A stretch of 64,000 bases of DNA from Mesostigma viride (GCA_009746045.1 RPFO01000076.1:3937920-4001919); one strand, 5' to 3'; counted from the stretch's first letter, positions 23,925 to 36,334 are shown. Program-made: numbers and translations. Notes: generated by a model from the letters alone, not told the origin.

Positions 23925-25276
23925 GTCACTGCTGCCCAGACTGGCCCCTGCCCCAGCAGGCTTGGCCTTCCTGTCAGGACACTCACGACGCCAGTGACCT
24001 TCCTTGCCACACACAAAGCATGCTCCACCCTTCTTCCCAGACCCAGCCCCACCCTTGCCAGGCTTCCCCTGGCCTCCCTGAGACTGCCCACCCTGCTTGC
24101 CCTGGTTGCCTTGAGCTTGGCCCTTGCCTTGCCCTTGGCCACCCTTACCCTGCTGACCACCAGCTTGCTGGCTCCCAACCCCTCCTTGGGAACCTGCACC
24201 CTTGCCACCCTGAGCCCCCTGCCTCTGGCGCCTGAAGCGCTTACGCTTGTTGGGCCTTGCCCCATCACGGGCTGGGTACCCGGGGACATCACCTTGGCCC
24301 TGCACAGCGGAGGTGGCATTGCTGCCATGGGACTGGATAGCCTTGCAGGCAGGATCTGGCTTCCTTATGCTGAGGATTACAAGCTCCAGAGCACGCAAGG
24401 AGCCATCAGTCTGGTTAAGAAACATGCGGGCACCGTTCCTCCCATCCACACTCAAACCCATACGGTCCAGGAAATAGTCTGCCAAGGCCCTATCTGTGAC
24501 CAGGAAGCCATACTTGGCCCCCTTGTCCCTGATACGGTTGAGCCTAGCCCATTCCTCTGCCACAGGACCCACTATCTCAAAGGTGTCATACTGATGTTAT
24601 AATAGTTGGTGAGGTTGAGAACCTTGTCAGAGAACTCCTCCCTCAACCCATCCAGGAACTGTGCCCAGGTTAGCTTATCCTTGACAGCAGTCCTAGCCTT
24701 TTCCCTGACACGCTCTGACGAGTCCCTGTTGCACGTGGACGAGTGAAACACTTGCACTAGGTTGACAGTGGGGTCCACGGAGACACAACCAGCTCCATGT
24801 CCTCTAGCCACTTGTCTAGAGCTTCCTGTGCTAGTGGTGGGTTAAGAGGCTTTTGTCCATTCATAACAGTGACTGCACTCATGTGAGGTCTCGACCCTGG
24901 CAGCGCCTTCACCGGCTCCACCACAGTGGGTGTCACAGCAACAGCCACTTGGGCCAGCAGGCACAGGGGAGAGCACATCCACATGAGGCCTCTTACCATT
25001 GCCGTCAGCGGAGGTGTCCCTCTTACGCTTCTCCACGGCTGGTTGCCCATTCGCCACCGTTATTGCATCAGATGCCCTGTCGCCCGCACCTTGCGCGCCT
25101 CCTCCACCGAGTCTTCGTGCCGCCTCTTGCTGCCTGGTCGCTTTCCCCCATCGCCGTCGCTGGCAGGGATGGCTTCCCCCACCAGCTGCTCCTTGTCCTA
25201 CCGAGGCTCCTGGCTCGCCCCAGCCGGTGCCTCCATCTCGCCCTTGTCGCCGTCTCCCGGTTTGCCACGAGGCATT
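23925..25276 (-). pseudogene. B2 gag fossil
   Basis: Starts MPRGKPGDGDKGE like B1 and B4, with the CFVCGKEGHWRREC zinc knuckle visible near its C-terminus. It has several breaks. It is followed by pol and preceded by the end of ORF0. Confidence 0.85.
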
Positions 25277-25327
25277 ATATACAGTGGGATGGCAAAACAA
25301 AACAGGCGATAGACAAGGAAGAACAGG

Positions 25328-25868
25328 CTCAAGCGCTGGTGCTGCCTGAAGAAGCCGCTGGCTGCTCTCCAGGTGCTGCCTCCTCTTCACGCTCCTGCGC
25401 TGTGCGTGCCACCGGTGTCCCCACTCGTGGAACTGAGCGGACCTCCTCCGCGTTGTAAGGACCTAGCACACGGCTCACCGGCCGCCCGGCTGCTGTCTGC
25501 TCTGCCGGCAGTCTGGCCGCACTGCCACGGCGATACCACTGAAGGTTCCTGACCCACCTGCTACCACCACCTCGCCGATCGTTGCGAGACCCCCGACCGA
25601 TTTCAGCAAAGTCGTGTTCCGGCTCAAACGGAATGTGCAACTCTGCTCTGCGCCGAGCTGAGTACCCCTCGTTCGTGCCGTCACCCTCGTCAATCTGCTG
25701 TGACGACCTGGCTATGATGCCCGTCGGTCTGTCCACGAATTGCTCGTGGAAGTCTTCGTCGGTGACCTCCCGACCGGTGATTACCGTCACCGTTGGCCCG
25801 ATCGCCCCTGGCCTGCTCTGCACCCTCGGCGTGTCCAAGGTCGACCAGATGCCTGGCGGACGTGTGGT
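25328..25868 (-). pseudogene. B2 ORF0, C-terminal part only
   Basis: Only the C-terminal half of ORF0 is present, with blocks such as GIIARSSQQIDEGDGTNEGY and the terminal ASSGSTSA. The rest is cut off by the foldback unit that begins at 25869. Confidence 0.75.
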
Positions 25869-25991
25869 AGTTAGGTGAAATAGTGCCGGAACCTTTTTGC
25901 CGTTGGGGCAAATCCGTCCGGAACACTATTTTGCCCGGATTCACCAAGTTAATTCGGCCGAATTAACTTAGGTGCTCGGAAGTGGTGAATC
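25869..25991. repeat. Half of a palindromic foldback unit (FB)
   Basis: Begins AGTTAGGTGAAATAGTG and runs past the palindrome centre (TTAATTCGGCCGAATTAA) into the second arm. It is then cut by the B3 5' LTR at 25992. It is clearly the same family as the three 206-bp units at 43335-44252. The nesting order is B2, then FB in B2, then B3 in FB. Confidence 0.85.
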
Positions 25992-26639
25992 AGTTAGCAT
26001 TTTGGGCAACCAATATGCTAAGTGGATGCAGTTTGGAAAGACCTTTCCAACGCCGTGCTGACCGCCTGAAACAGACAAGGGACGAGAAAGATATGAGGTC
26101 CCGAAGTCCTAGCCGTCCGTGGCCGACTAAGGTACAGTCCTCTGGTATAGTGGACAGGACACGTGGCAGGCCGTGCCTGCACAGGCTTAGCCTGACTATC
26201 ACGTGACTGTGGTCCACGTAGGCCAGAGGAGCAGCAGCCTGTGGCTGGTGGAATACAGGGCTGGCGCAGGTCTGCAAGGATACTAGGCCTTGCAGGCTTG
26301 TGACAGGTCCTGTACTTCCTAGGTTGCAGAGTCTAGGCAAATCCAGTTCGTCCTGGCTCTGCACTGATGCCAGTGGACGTTGGGGATTTGCTTGCATGCC
26401 TGCACGTGCCTCGTCACGCCGATGGGAACGAGGAACAACGCAAAGGATATAGCTTGGTCATGGGGGATGACCAGCTATCTTGGCAAGCACGAACCGAGGC
26501 TCCCACATTGGAGGTGGAAACGCTCACCGTGGTCGTGGCTTGGTGCACGGGTTAAAAGGTTGCTGCCTTTGCAACTTTGGCTCATCCCGTTGTGTGGCGC
26601 GAGAGACCAGGAACTCACAGTTCTGGCTGTTCGCTAACT
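25992..26639 (+). repeat. B3 5' LTR (648 bp)
   Basis: AGTTAGC...GCTAACT ends, 648 bp as in B1, followed by CGTACTATTGC as the first internal bases. The five bases before it are GAATC. The matching duplication cannot be checked because the 3' end is lost. Confidence 0.9.
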
Positions 26640-26674
26640 CGTACTATTGCATTTCTGTTGTGCAAGGTTTTTTC

Positions 26675-27822
26675 ATGTCGGCCGAGGCTCGGGTCGAGAC
26701 ACCTGAGTCATCCCCCGGGCACGAAGCAGCTCCCGAGGCGCCAGCGCGTGAGAACGCGTTTTTCCCCTATTCCCACCCATCCAACGCTTCTACGTTTGTG
26801 CAGGCCGCCTACGTTGCGAGGGGTCTTGCGGAAGGAGGTTGGGTTGCTGTGTTTGGAAACGCAGCAGGGCCGTCGGCAAACGACCCAGTGGTGATGAGGA
26901 TAAGGGCGACGACGTCGCCAGGGGAGACGGGTCGGGTCTGCACGGAGCGGCTTGTCGCTATTCGCGACGAAATAGCTTCGTTGATCTACAGTTTGGAGGT
27001 CGCGTACCAGGGCGGGCACGTCACCATTCAGGCGCTGGACTTAGCGCGTGAAACGCTGGGCCAGCTGGTGGCCATTTGTTTAGGTGGTACCAGATTGTAC
27101 AACCACTGGGTGGCGACAAGCTCGCTGGGGGAGGGGACCGACGCGTCACATATTATACGGGACGCGCAGACGCGTGAAGCCGACAGTCCGTGGGATTCGG
27201 CTGAAGTGGTAGCTCAGACGTGTGAGCACCTGGTCAATATCTTAACCCAAGAGGCGCGTGGTCACGCCGATCACTGGGTGATCACGACACGACCAGCCGG
27301 CATTTGGTCGACCTTGGATACACCGAGGTTGCAAGGCAGGCCGGGGGCGTGTGGGCCAGCGGTGACAGTCATCACCGGTCGGGACGTCACCGACGAGGAT
27401 TTTCACAGCGAGTTCGTGGATCGCCCCACGGGCATCATAGCTCGTTCGTCACAGCAGATTGACGAAGGGGACGGCACAAACGAGGGCTACTCAGCTCGGC
27501 GTAGGGCGGAGTTGCATATCCCGTTTGAGCCAGAACACGACTTCGCTGAGATTGGTCGGGGTCACGGAACGACAGGCGGGGTGGTGGCAGTCGGTGGGTC
27601 AGGAACCTGCAGTGGTATCGCCGTGGTAGTGCGCCTAGGCTGCCGGTGGAGCAGACACCAGCCGGGAGGCCGGTGAGCCGGGTATTAGGTCCTTACAACG
27701 CGGAGGAGGTCCGTTCAGTTCCGCGCGTAGGGACACCGGTGGCGCGCACAGCGCAGGAGCGTGAGGAGGAGGCCATAGCTGAGGAACGGCCAGCGGCTTC
27801 TTCAGGCAGCACCAGCGCTTGA
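26675..27822 (+). pseudogene. B3 ORF0, unknown conserved protein
   Basis: Starts MSAEARVETPESSPG, about 35 bases inside the element, and ends with ASSGSTSA. Open over most of its length, with about one break. Conserved with B1 and, more distantly, with B4. No known domain recognised. It contains mixed helical stretches (LVAIRDEIASLIYSLEVAYQ) and a Ser/Glu-rich C-terminus. Confidence 0.7.
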
Positions 27823-27875
27823 GCCAGTTTTGCCTTGTCTGTCGCCTGTTTTGTTTTGTCCTCCCACTGTATATA

Positions 27876-29231
27876 ATGCCTCGTGGCAAACCGGGAGACG
27901 GCGACAAGGGCGAGATGGAGGCACCGGCTGGAGCAAGCCAGGAGCCTCGGCAAGACAAGGAGCAGCTGGTGGGAGAGGCGATCCCAGCCAGCGACGGCGA
28001 TGGGGGAAAGAGACCAGGCGGCAAGAGACGGCATGAAGACGCGGTGGAGGAGGCGCGCAAGGTGCGGGCAACAGGGCCAACGGACGCGATAACGGTGGCA
28101 AATGGGCAACCTGCCGTGGAGAAGCGTAAGAGGGACCCCTCCGCTGACGGCAATGGTAAGAGGCCTCACGTGGATGTGCTCTCCCCTGTGCCTGCTGGAC
28201 CAAGTGGTGTTGTTGTTGTAACACCCGCTGTGGTGGAGCCAGTAAGGGCGCTGCCAGGGTCGAGACCTCACATGAGTGCTGTCACTGTTATGAATGGTCA
28301 AAAGCCTCTTAACCCACCACTAGCACAGGAAGCTTTGGACAAGTGGCTTGAGGACATGGAGCTTGTTGTGTGCTCCGTGGACCCCACTGTCAACCTAGTG
28401 CAAGTGTTTCACTCGTCCACGTGCAACAGGGACTCATCAGAGCGTGTCAGGGAGAAGGCTAGGACTGCTGTCAAGGATAAGCTAACCTGGGCACAGTTCC
28501 TGGAAGGGTTGAGGGAGGAGTTCTCTGACAAAGTTCTCAACCTCACCAACTATTACAAGCATCAGTATGACACCTTTGAGATAGTGGGCCCTGTAGCAGA
28601 GGAATGGGCTAGGCTCAACCGTATCAGGGACAAGGGGGCCAAGTATGGCTTCATGGTCACAGATAGGGCCTTGGCAGACTATTTCCTGGACCGTATGGGT
28701 TTGAGTGTGGATGGGAGAAACGGTGCCCGCATGTTTCTTAACCAGACTGATGGCTCCTTGCGTGCTCTGGAGCTTGTAATCCTCAGCATAAGGAAGCCAG
28801 ATCCTGCCTGCAAAGCTATCCAGTCCCATGGCAGCAATGCCACCTCCGCTGTGCAGGGCCAAGGTGATGTCCCCGGGTACCCAGCCCGTGATGGGGCAAG
28901 GCCCAACAAGCGTAAGCGCTTCAGGCGCCAGAGGCAGGGGGCTCAGGGTGGCAAGGGTGCAGGTTCCCAAGGAGGGGTTGGGAGCCAGCAAGCTGGTGGT
29001 CAGCAGGGTAAGGGTGGCCAAGGGCAAGGCAAGGGCCAAGCTCAAGGCAACCAAGGCAAGCAGGGTGGGCAGTCTCAGGGAGGCCATTGGGAAGCCTGGC
29101 AAGGGTGGGGCTGGGTCTGGGAAGAAGGGTGGGCCATGCTTTGTGTGTGGCAAGGAAGGTCACTGGCGTCGTGAGTGTCCTGACAGGAAGGCCAAGCCTG
29201 CTGGGGCAGGGGGCCAGTCTGGGCAGCAGTG
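27876..29231 (+). pseudogene. B3 gag with CCHC knuckle
   Basis: Starts MPRGKPGDGDKGEMEAPAG at an ATG in the context TATATAATGCC, about 50 bases after ORF0. It has a capsid-like core, a Gly/Gln/Lys-rich tail and the zinc knuckle near 29130-29190. About one break. Confidence 0.85.
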
Positions 29232-29259
29232 ACTAGCATCATCCCCTGTAAATAGTCAA

Positions 29260-29512
29260 TCACCCCTTGGGGAAGGTGTGCTGGATATACATAGGGATGG
29301 GGGTGTGCCCCTTGGGCAGCACCAAGGGTGTAAAGATGTTGTTCTTCCACTGGATTGCAATAATAATGCTGCAGCTGAATTCCCTATGCCTCATGCAGGT
29401 GGTGGGTCTCCAGAAGGTGCTGGCCTGGAGGGCCAAGGGACCTTGCTGGAAGGGCCTGGAGCGGTCCAGGGTGCAGGACCTGACTTGGGGCGTCAGGATG
29501 GCCTGCAGGGAA
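29260..29512 (+). pseudogene. B3 pol, first 250 bases only
   Basis: The first residues of the pol region (around LDIHRDGGVPLGQHQGCKD) before the truncation. No catalytic domain is included. Confidence 0.75.
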
Positions 29513-30280
29513 GCGAACTTCGAACCATAATAATGCATGAAATACATTACGTCTCTCGCCATTTTCAGGCGGGTCTCGCTAATTGACGTCCATAGGGTGA
29601 ATTCTGTAATGGCTTTGTGTCAGAAATTTTCATTTAATTCCTTGGTCGTCAAGACTGACTGAGATAATTGATAGACAGTTTATTCATTGCATATTTAGGT
29701 TACGGACTGCCACCGTTTCACCGCCAAAGCCATGGTGCGGTTCCCGGGTGGGGACCATAGTATCCATAGCCACACTGGGCTTGGACTGCAAGGTAAGTGC
29801 AACGTAGGTGCGTCACTTCCTTATCAAGGCACATTGGGGCAGCGGTGCACGTTCTAGAATATTCTGCACAAGTTGCCAGCTGTCGATTATACAATTGACG
29901 ATTAGGAGAACGCCAGACGTCAAGCAACTAACACGGCATACAATGCATCTAGAACTGGATTCAGTCATACGAAATATCCAACACGGAATATTCGGCCGAG
30001 GATAGTACCATCGGCACCTAATGTACGCAAAGTATTGTGCCGGAATTACAACTTCGGCACTACATAACTTTTGCTATACTGCACTATATTCAGTGCTATA
30101 AGTTGTGCCGGAAAGCTCACGGCGGGCCCTACCAAGCCTATTTAATTATCGGCCAGAAAGACGGCAGGCGGGTGCGATGGTTAGGGACGCAACCCTAATA
30201 CCTCCGTTTACAACATGATGGCCAGACACTACAAATGTAAACAGGCAGTTGGGCACACAGGGTGAAATTCACCTCTGACA
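29513..30280 (-). mobile_element. R3 LTR-element fragment (5' LTR plus inner edge)
   Basis: 29618-30280 starts TGTCAGAAAT and ends CACCTCTGACA, so it has classic TG...CA LTR ends. It aligns along its length with 62283-62923. 29513-29617 aligns with the internal edge at about 63690-63796, so this is the 5' LTR with the start of the internal region on the minus strand. The remainder is cut off at the B3 junction. It is more diverged than the copy at 62283-64000, so older. Confidence 0.75.
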
Positions 30281-30781
30281 CCCCGCGCCCCCTAGCGCGG
30301 GAGCGGACGACGTCCAGGACCGTTGCGAGATGGCCAGTCGGCGTAGTACAAAGAAATCCCCAAACCTTGGAGATCGAGTCTGACTAGTTCTGAACGGGTG
30401 CTGAAACGCTGAACACGTTCAGCATTTTTGCGGGCAGGTGGGGCGTCTCGCCAATCCGCGCGGCCTCAGGACGGTACGGCGCGTTGACGTACTCGTTTTA
30501 AACGTCAAACTTTCGTTCGTGCATGGATCTCTCCCCAAACAAATGGCGGGCGGTTTCGTGTCAGAAAGTGTCAGTGATCTACATCCCAGGCCGAGAAAGT
30601 AAAATTCTAGAAGCGGACGAGACGAAAGTTTCAGTTAGGAACGAAAACGTTCTGATCTTCTGAACGGGGACGTTCAGACCTGAACGGGCGAAATGTTCAG
30701 GCGGAAATATGGCACAATTTCACGTACGATACGAATGTAACGAAATTTCCAAGTATCTGACGCCGAAATACCTCTAAAGTA

Positions 30782-31005
30782 TATCGCACGGTATGCTGAA
30801 ATTCATTGTGGTTCAGTCCGAGCGGACAAATTTGTCAGAATTTCATTTTCGATACGAACGTGACGAAATTTCCAAGTATCTGACGCCGAAATATCATTAT
30901 TATATCGAATGGTATGCTGAAATTCATTGTGGTTCAGTCCGAGCTGACAAATTTGTCAGAATTTCATTTTCGCTACGAACGTGACGAAATTTCCAAGTAT
31001 CTCAC
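30782..31005. repeat. Tandem units of about 120 bp in module m3
   Basis: The word TATGCTGAAATTCATTGTGG recurs at 30793 and 30913, and the full units align between those points. A related pair lies at 33297 and 33420. A diverged piece of the unit (CGATACGAACGTAAC...) lies near 62058-62090. Confidence 0.75.
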
Positions 31006-31244
31006 GCTCGGAGAGCTTCCACGGTGTTGACGGGGAAGGGTCCGTTGCGCGTGGCGCACGGCGGCGGTTCGTCCCGGTCGGAATCGTCCGCTCGCGCGTC
31101 CTCCGTGGAAGGGTCTTGGCGCGTCGCGCGGGCCGGTGCGGTTGGCGCCCAGAAGGTCGACTATCGGCCTCTGGGCCGCTAGCGGCGAGTCACGTCCTCT
31201 CAAGTCGGGAAGGGGGGGCGATAGCCCCCCCTCCCCCACTTTTT

Positions 31245-32160
31245 TCTTGTCAACTACTTAACTACGATCGTGTTGCGCAAAGGAGAAACCCGAACATCCT
31301 GACATCGCCGCGGGCGCCGTACCGTACGGCCTGATCGCAACCCCACGACCGAGGGCAAATCCTGAAATCCTGCGGAGCCGCCAGTTACGGCCCGTAACCG
31401 CGGGCCTGAACGCCGTCACACCCGCGTAAGATCGAGTCTCACATGTTCTGAACAGAATCTGACGTCAGCTCAATTCAGCAAAATGCGCGAGAAATCGCGG
31501 GGGGCATATACGGCAGGGGGGAAGAGTTTGGGCTGGGGGGTCTCGACCGAAATATCCTAGTCGATTTACTAAGTGTTCAGACTGAACCGGAAATTTTGAG
31601 TGTTCAGACTGAACGGGAAATTTAGTTCGAACACTTTTCTGAACGGGTTTTTGGTTAAATTCTCGATTCGGCCTTCTTCCCACGCAATTTCCGTGCCAAT
31701 TTTCGCGAGATGACTGACCGGAACGTGTTCAGACGGGGAGCGTGCCAAAAAAACGGCTCGAAACTGTGAAAAGCAGGGGGCTCCGCATAAAAAACGGCCG
31801 TATGAAAGCGAAATTTTTGGGCTCCCGCTGGCCCCCCCGCCTCGGCGCCCTCGGCCACTGCCCCTTCGCACTGCGCACCCCGCGTGGCGCCGGCGTTCCC
31901 GAGGACGCATCCCGCGGGTGTACGCGCCAATCGCCCGCTCAGGCGCCAAAAAGTCTGGGCCCCGAAGGGGCCCCAACTTGTTGCCCTATATACTACTTTT
32001 ATGGTCCGCCAATTGTTCCGCAAACTCTTCCGGCAAACGTTGTCCGTACCCGAGTAGCGCAAAAATCGCAACGCACAATTTGTTTCCACAAAATCTTTAC
32101 GCAAATCGCGTCCGTAGGCTTTCTAGCGGCCTGTCACCGCGTAACGTCTGGCGCCCAAAC
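31245..32160. repeat. R4 modules b-a-c, second cluster
   Basis: Module b (31245-31505), a (31555-31980) and c (31975-32160) in the same order and orientation as at 15876-16790. The core of module a again holds the GC-rich stretch ending GGGGCCCC. This conserved composite order suggests that b-a-c is one mobile unit rather than a chance neighbourhood. Confidence 0.75.
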
Positions 32161-33720
32161 TTTTCTCAACACGGAACCAAACAACCTCCAGCCAATTTCG
32201 CCAGCATTAGAGGAAATATACGTAGCGGCGGAGTAACGGTCTAATACATTTAGTAGCTCAGCGTAGGAGCGAGCCAAAACGATGCGTGCCAAGTTGAGCT
32301 TGGAATTGGCCTAGGCGTTTGGGCCGGACGAGGGAAATTGGCGAGGAAAACGGCGAGGAGCGGACCGATTCAAGGGGTATTTGGCGGTTTCTGGCAAAAG
32401 GCGAGAAAGCTGAAGGACGGACCTGACGTGCTGACATACCAGGTTTAGTTGCGGTTCGGTTCAGCCACCGGCTTCCCAAAATAGGCCTGCAAACCGTCCG
32501 GCACCATGAGTTTGCATGGAATCGAGGCGTAATCCAGGGGATCACAGGCTGTGGCCGGCCGTACAGGTTCAGCTGTCTTGCTAGTGGGCGGGCTGTGTGA
32601 GCGGGAGTGTACGGCTGTGCTGGTACTCGCCGTTGAGGCACAAAAAGCCGTTGAGGCACAGAATCTGCCAAGTAGCGGGGGTTCGGGGGCGGAGCCCCTG
32701 ATCTTGTCCCCTACTAGTAACTACGATTTACGAAGCCCGAAAACTTTGGCCGCGGCCGTAGGCCGAAAGTGGGGCCGTCCCACGCGCCCCCTAGCGCGGG
32801 AGCGGACTACGTCCAGGACCGTAGCGAGATGGCCAATCGGCGTAGTACAAAGAAAATCCCCAAACCTTGGAGATCGAGTCTGAGGTATTCTGAACGGGTG
32901 CTGAAACGCTGAACATGTTCAGACTTTTGCGGGCAGGTGGGGCGTCTCGCCAATCCGCGCGGCCTCAGGACGGCACGGCGCGTTGACTATTTTCAGCGTC
33001 AAACAAGCTACTGGCGAACCGATATCTGTACTCAAACTTTCGGCAGTACAGGATGTGGGATGTGAAATTTGATAAGCAAGCAAGACGAAATGACAATTAC
33101 GTGATGAACGGAAACGTTCACACCTGAACAGCTAGGGGAAATAGAATCAAACGAGACGGAATTTTCAGTTACGAACGCAAACGTTCATACCGTTGCTGAA
33201 CGGAAGCGCACAATTATATTTAGTATTAGTACTGGCGGTTTTCCGAAAATTCTACTGTATGCGCGATTTTTTTTTTTTTTAGACTATATCGAATGGTATG
33301 CGGATATTGATTGTGGTTCAGTCCGAGCGGTGAAATTTGTCAGATTTTCGCTGGAGATACGACCGTAACGAAATTTCCAAGTATCTGACGCTGAAATATC
33401 ATTAAAGTGTATCGAATAGTATGCTGAAATTCATTGTGGTTAAGTCCGAGCTGAAAATTTGTCAGAATTTCATTTTCGATACGAACTTGACGAAATTTCG
33501 AAGTATCTCACGCTCGGAGAGCTTCCACGGTGTTCACGGGGAAGCGTCCGTTGCGCGTGGCGCACGGAGGCGGTTCGTCCCGGTCGGAATCGTCCGCTCG
33601 CGCGTCCTCCGTGGAAGGGTCTTGGCGCGTCGCGCGGGCCGGTGCGGTTGGCGCCCAGAAGGTCGACTATCGGCCTCTGGGCCGCTAGCGGCGAGTCACG
33701 TCCTCTTTTTTCTTGTTGCC

Positions 33721-35239
33721 CTTTATATTATAATTTTAGACAGCGAAAAGTTTGCGCAAACCCTAAAAGCAAACTGTTGCCGCGTGCGAGTAGCGTTCCG
33801 CGGCGACCGCGATTGGGGGGTCGACCGTAGGGGTTCCCTTACATGCGTGAAGTTGGCTTGGTTGCGTCCCCTGGTTGCGCGCCAAAGTTTGTCCCATTTG
33901 TGCCACCATTGCGGCCAAACTTTTGTCAGACAGCGTTTTGGCTGGCGTGCCTAAAGTAGTTTGCCCAAACTCTTGCCAAAAGTGTTGCGCAAACTCTTCC
34001 GTATTCGAGTAGCGTGGCCTATTGACCACAGAATTTCGGCATTGCGACCGATTCTAGCGGTATGTGTGCGACAAACGTGGTGGGGTTGCTGCCCGGCTAT
34101 TGGCCGGGAACTAGCGTCAGTTTGACCACAGAATTGCGGCATTGTTGCCCAGTCGCTGCGTGTTGGTTCGTCACTTTGTCTGTCGTGGCGACTGCGCAGT
34201 CGCTGCGTGCCAGAGGACAGCTCGGTAAGGGTTTGTTTCAATAATTTCAACGGACGCAACGAGTGCACGATGGGACGAAGACAAGGATAGCATGCGGAAT
34301 TCAGAGAATTCGCACGATTTCCATTAAAGAAGGTCATTGAATGGTGTTGTTTGTGCATGTTGCCCGGTTGCTGCCTGGTTTTTGCGTGTCGTGGCGACCG
34401 CGCAGTCGCTGCGTGCCAAAGGACAGCTCGGTAGCGTTGGTTTCAAGGATTTCAACAGATTTTAACGGATGCAACGAAGGCACGAAGGGAGGAAGACAAC
34501 GATAGCATGCGGAATGCAGAGAAATCGTGCGAATTTGTGAAAGAAGGTCATTGAATGATGTTGTTTGTGCATTTTGAAAAGTCAGGTGTTGTGGGATTCA
34601 ATCAACGGCAAGGAAGCGTCTATACTGGCCTTTGAGTCGAAAGTGTGCTGCTTTACATCAAGATTGCCATAACTATCGGTTTGCGCCACCAGTCTCGCGG
34701 GATGCGCGTCCTGCATGGAAGGGGGGAAATTCTTATCAAGGAGACATCTAGCGCAGGCCAGAAATCGGGAGAATTCGGACCCTTTCTTATGCCCCCGGGC
34801 GAAGGACGATACCTTCTGTGGTGGGATCTACTTTGAGGTGGGATCATCTTTTGTGGTGGCTCGCGCCTTGACACCTCACAGGCATGCAACGTAGATAACA
34901 TCATTAAAACTCCGGCGGCGCTGCAGGGCGGCATGGCCAGGGATCTGGCGCTATCTGATGGGAAAGAAGGCATAACCTCACATTGATAACGTTGCTAAGA
35001 AGCGAAACATCATGTCGGCTGTCGGGGTTTTTGAGTGGTTTGTTGGAAGGTGTTTGCTGCAGGCTGCTCAGTTGTATGTAAATATGGAGGCAATTAAACC
35101 TTTCTTAGCACCGGCTTCACTGTGCTTGGAGGCTTCACTGTGCTTGGAGGCTCACCAGCTTGTGTATTTTTAGCAAACGGATGTGTTGGAAAGAAAGTGA
35201 CATGGGTTGATCTGAGGGGCATACTGCACGGGTGAAATA
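33721..35239. other. Diverged repeat DNA, no gene recognised
   Basis: Begins with a diverged module c (to about 34060). Holds a tandem duplication with a period of roughly 200-216 bp at 34185-34580, and an 18-bp word present twice near 35113-35148. A short open stretch at 34645-34836 has no recognisable family. No domain seen. Confidence 0.6.
34185..34580. repeat. Tandem duplication, period about 200-216 bp
   Basis: The block starting GTCGTGGCGAC and ending AAAGAAGGTCATTGAATG appears twice, at about 34186-34370 and 34388-34580, with small length changes between copies. Confidence 0.8.
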
Positions 35240-36333
35240 GATATGGCTGTCAACGCGCCATTTTGGTGGAAATTTCGGGTTCCGCTGCTTGAAATGGGTC
35301 AGATGATGACCCCTGAACGACGATGCATTATTTTGGTACGTGAAGAATGATCAGATTCAAGGAATTGGGAAAATACGCAGTGGTTATTACCTGTGTCTTG
35401 GTCGTCACCATCAGACGAGACGTCCCCTTTGGTATCGCCGGTTTCTTTTTGGTTTCTTGGTAGCTTCCGTCTGCCTGGGCCTTCCAATGTTTTGCGAAAG
35501 TCCGCGGCACCATTTGCTGGGAATGTGGACGCGTTAGACGTCATCTTTGCATAGATAAACAACATGGTAACGATGACGGAAGGATGGATAGAGCAGCTGT
35601 GGCCGCCTCTGCCACTAGCATTAGTATCCGTGACGTATGAGCATGGCGGCCAGCGGAACCCGGCCAGGTCATAATCAAGGCAGGTACGGCAATGCGTTTT
35701 CGTGTTGTTTGTATGGAAACTCGTACGTTCATGCATGTCTTATGGTGGATGCATTAGTGGTAATTGCAACAGCCTTCCATGCCTGCTCAAGGAGGGGTGT
35801 TAGCCATTATGTTGTACAATTTGTGGCATTTCTTTGGGGATACCGTTCAGTGAGTGCAAGGTGGCGTCATATTTGTATTCCAGCATGTTTGGCAGTCTAT
35901 TGTGGTCAATTATATTGCTTCATTGTATGGCATGGCATAGTTGGCTGTTTGTGCGCGCGTAAGCCACACATGTACACGCGTGCATTATACATGTCAAACG
36001 GGGAATCCGGGTGGTTTGACCAAAGGAAAGGACCATTGGACTATCAAAATAAATTGTCCAATGTTGGTATTGAGGTTTCTGACCCCCCCCTGAGAAAAAT
36101 GGGGGGGTATACTTTTTCTTGCACGGAAACGATCGTCTTTTGGCCAACTTTGGCTGAAGCTATCATCCAATTGCCTTAATAAACCAGTGATATTATTGCA
36201 TATTCTGAAAGCCCTTGAAGTGTAGATGTTCCTAGCACCTGGGTTGAGGGTATTTGGAGTTGTGGTCTAGGAGTTATGATTTTTTTCATTTTTGGGGGTC
36301 AAAAAAGCAAAAAAAGTTGTGGCCGACTATGGG
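35240..36333 (-). mobile_element. PB2b, TTAA-type DNA transposon, one end lost
   Basis: Homologous to PB2a (55337-56680) in reverse orientation. The right end reads GACTATGGG directly before TTAA at 36334, as in PB2a. Similarity starts near GATATGGCTG at 35240, so the other terminus and about 250 bp are missing. The flanking TTAA is the start of the A2 RT fragment. No transposase frame. Confidence 0.8.
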
Positions 36334-36334
36334 T

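Larger units (their letters stand above)
16812..25868 (-). mobile_element. Ty1/copia-type LTR element B2, 5' LTR missing
   Basis: A fossil reading leftwards with 3' LTR 16812-17458, a 3' UTR holding PB1, pol, gag and part of ORF0. At 25868 it ends against a half foldback unit, so the 5' LTR is absent here. Its pol and gag are almost identical to B1 in sequence, but it carries clearly more damage, about eight breaks. The outer end of its LTR differs from the other copies by several bases. Confidence 0.9.
25992..29512 (+). mobile_element. Ty1/copia-type LTR element B3, 5' part only
   Basis: A fossil with a 5' LTR, ORF0, gag and the start of pol. It ends near 29512 against an R3 fragment, so most of pol and the 3' LTR are gone. 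It has about two breaks besides the truncation. Nearly identical to B1 in sequence, though its LTR differs at several sites. Confidence 0.9.
30281..33720. repeat. R4 region: directly repeated modules, period about 2.5 kb
   Basis: No gene. Modules m1 to m4 occur twice in the same order: m1 at 30287-30490 and 32783-32990, m3 at 30700-31005 and 33283-33509, m4 at 31006-31200 and 33510-33706. Between the copies lie modules b-a-c (31245-32160), the same block as in 15876-16790, then about 600 bp of unique sequence. m1 begins with CGCGCCCCCTAGCGCGGGAG, itself partly palindromic. Copies differ by scattered substitutions, so the duplication is not very recent. Confidence 0.75.
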
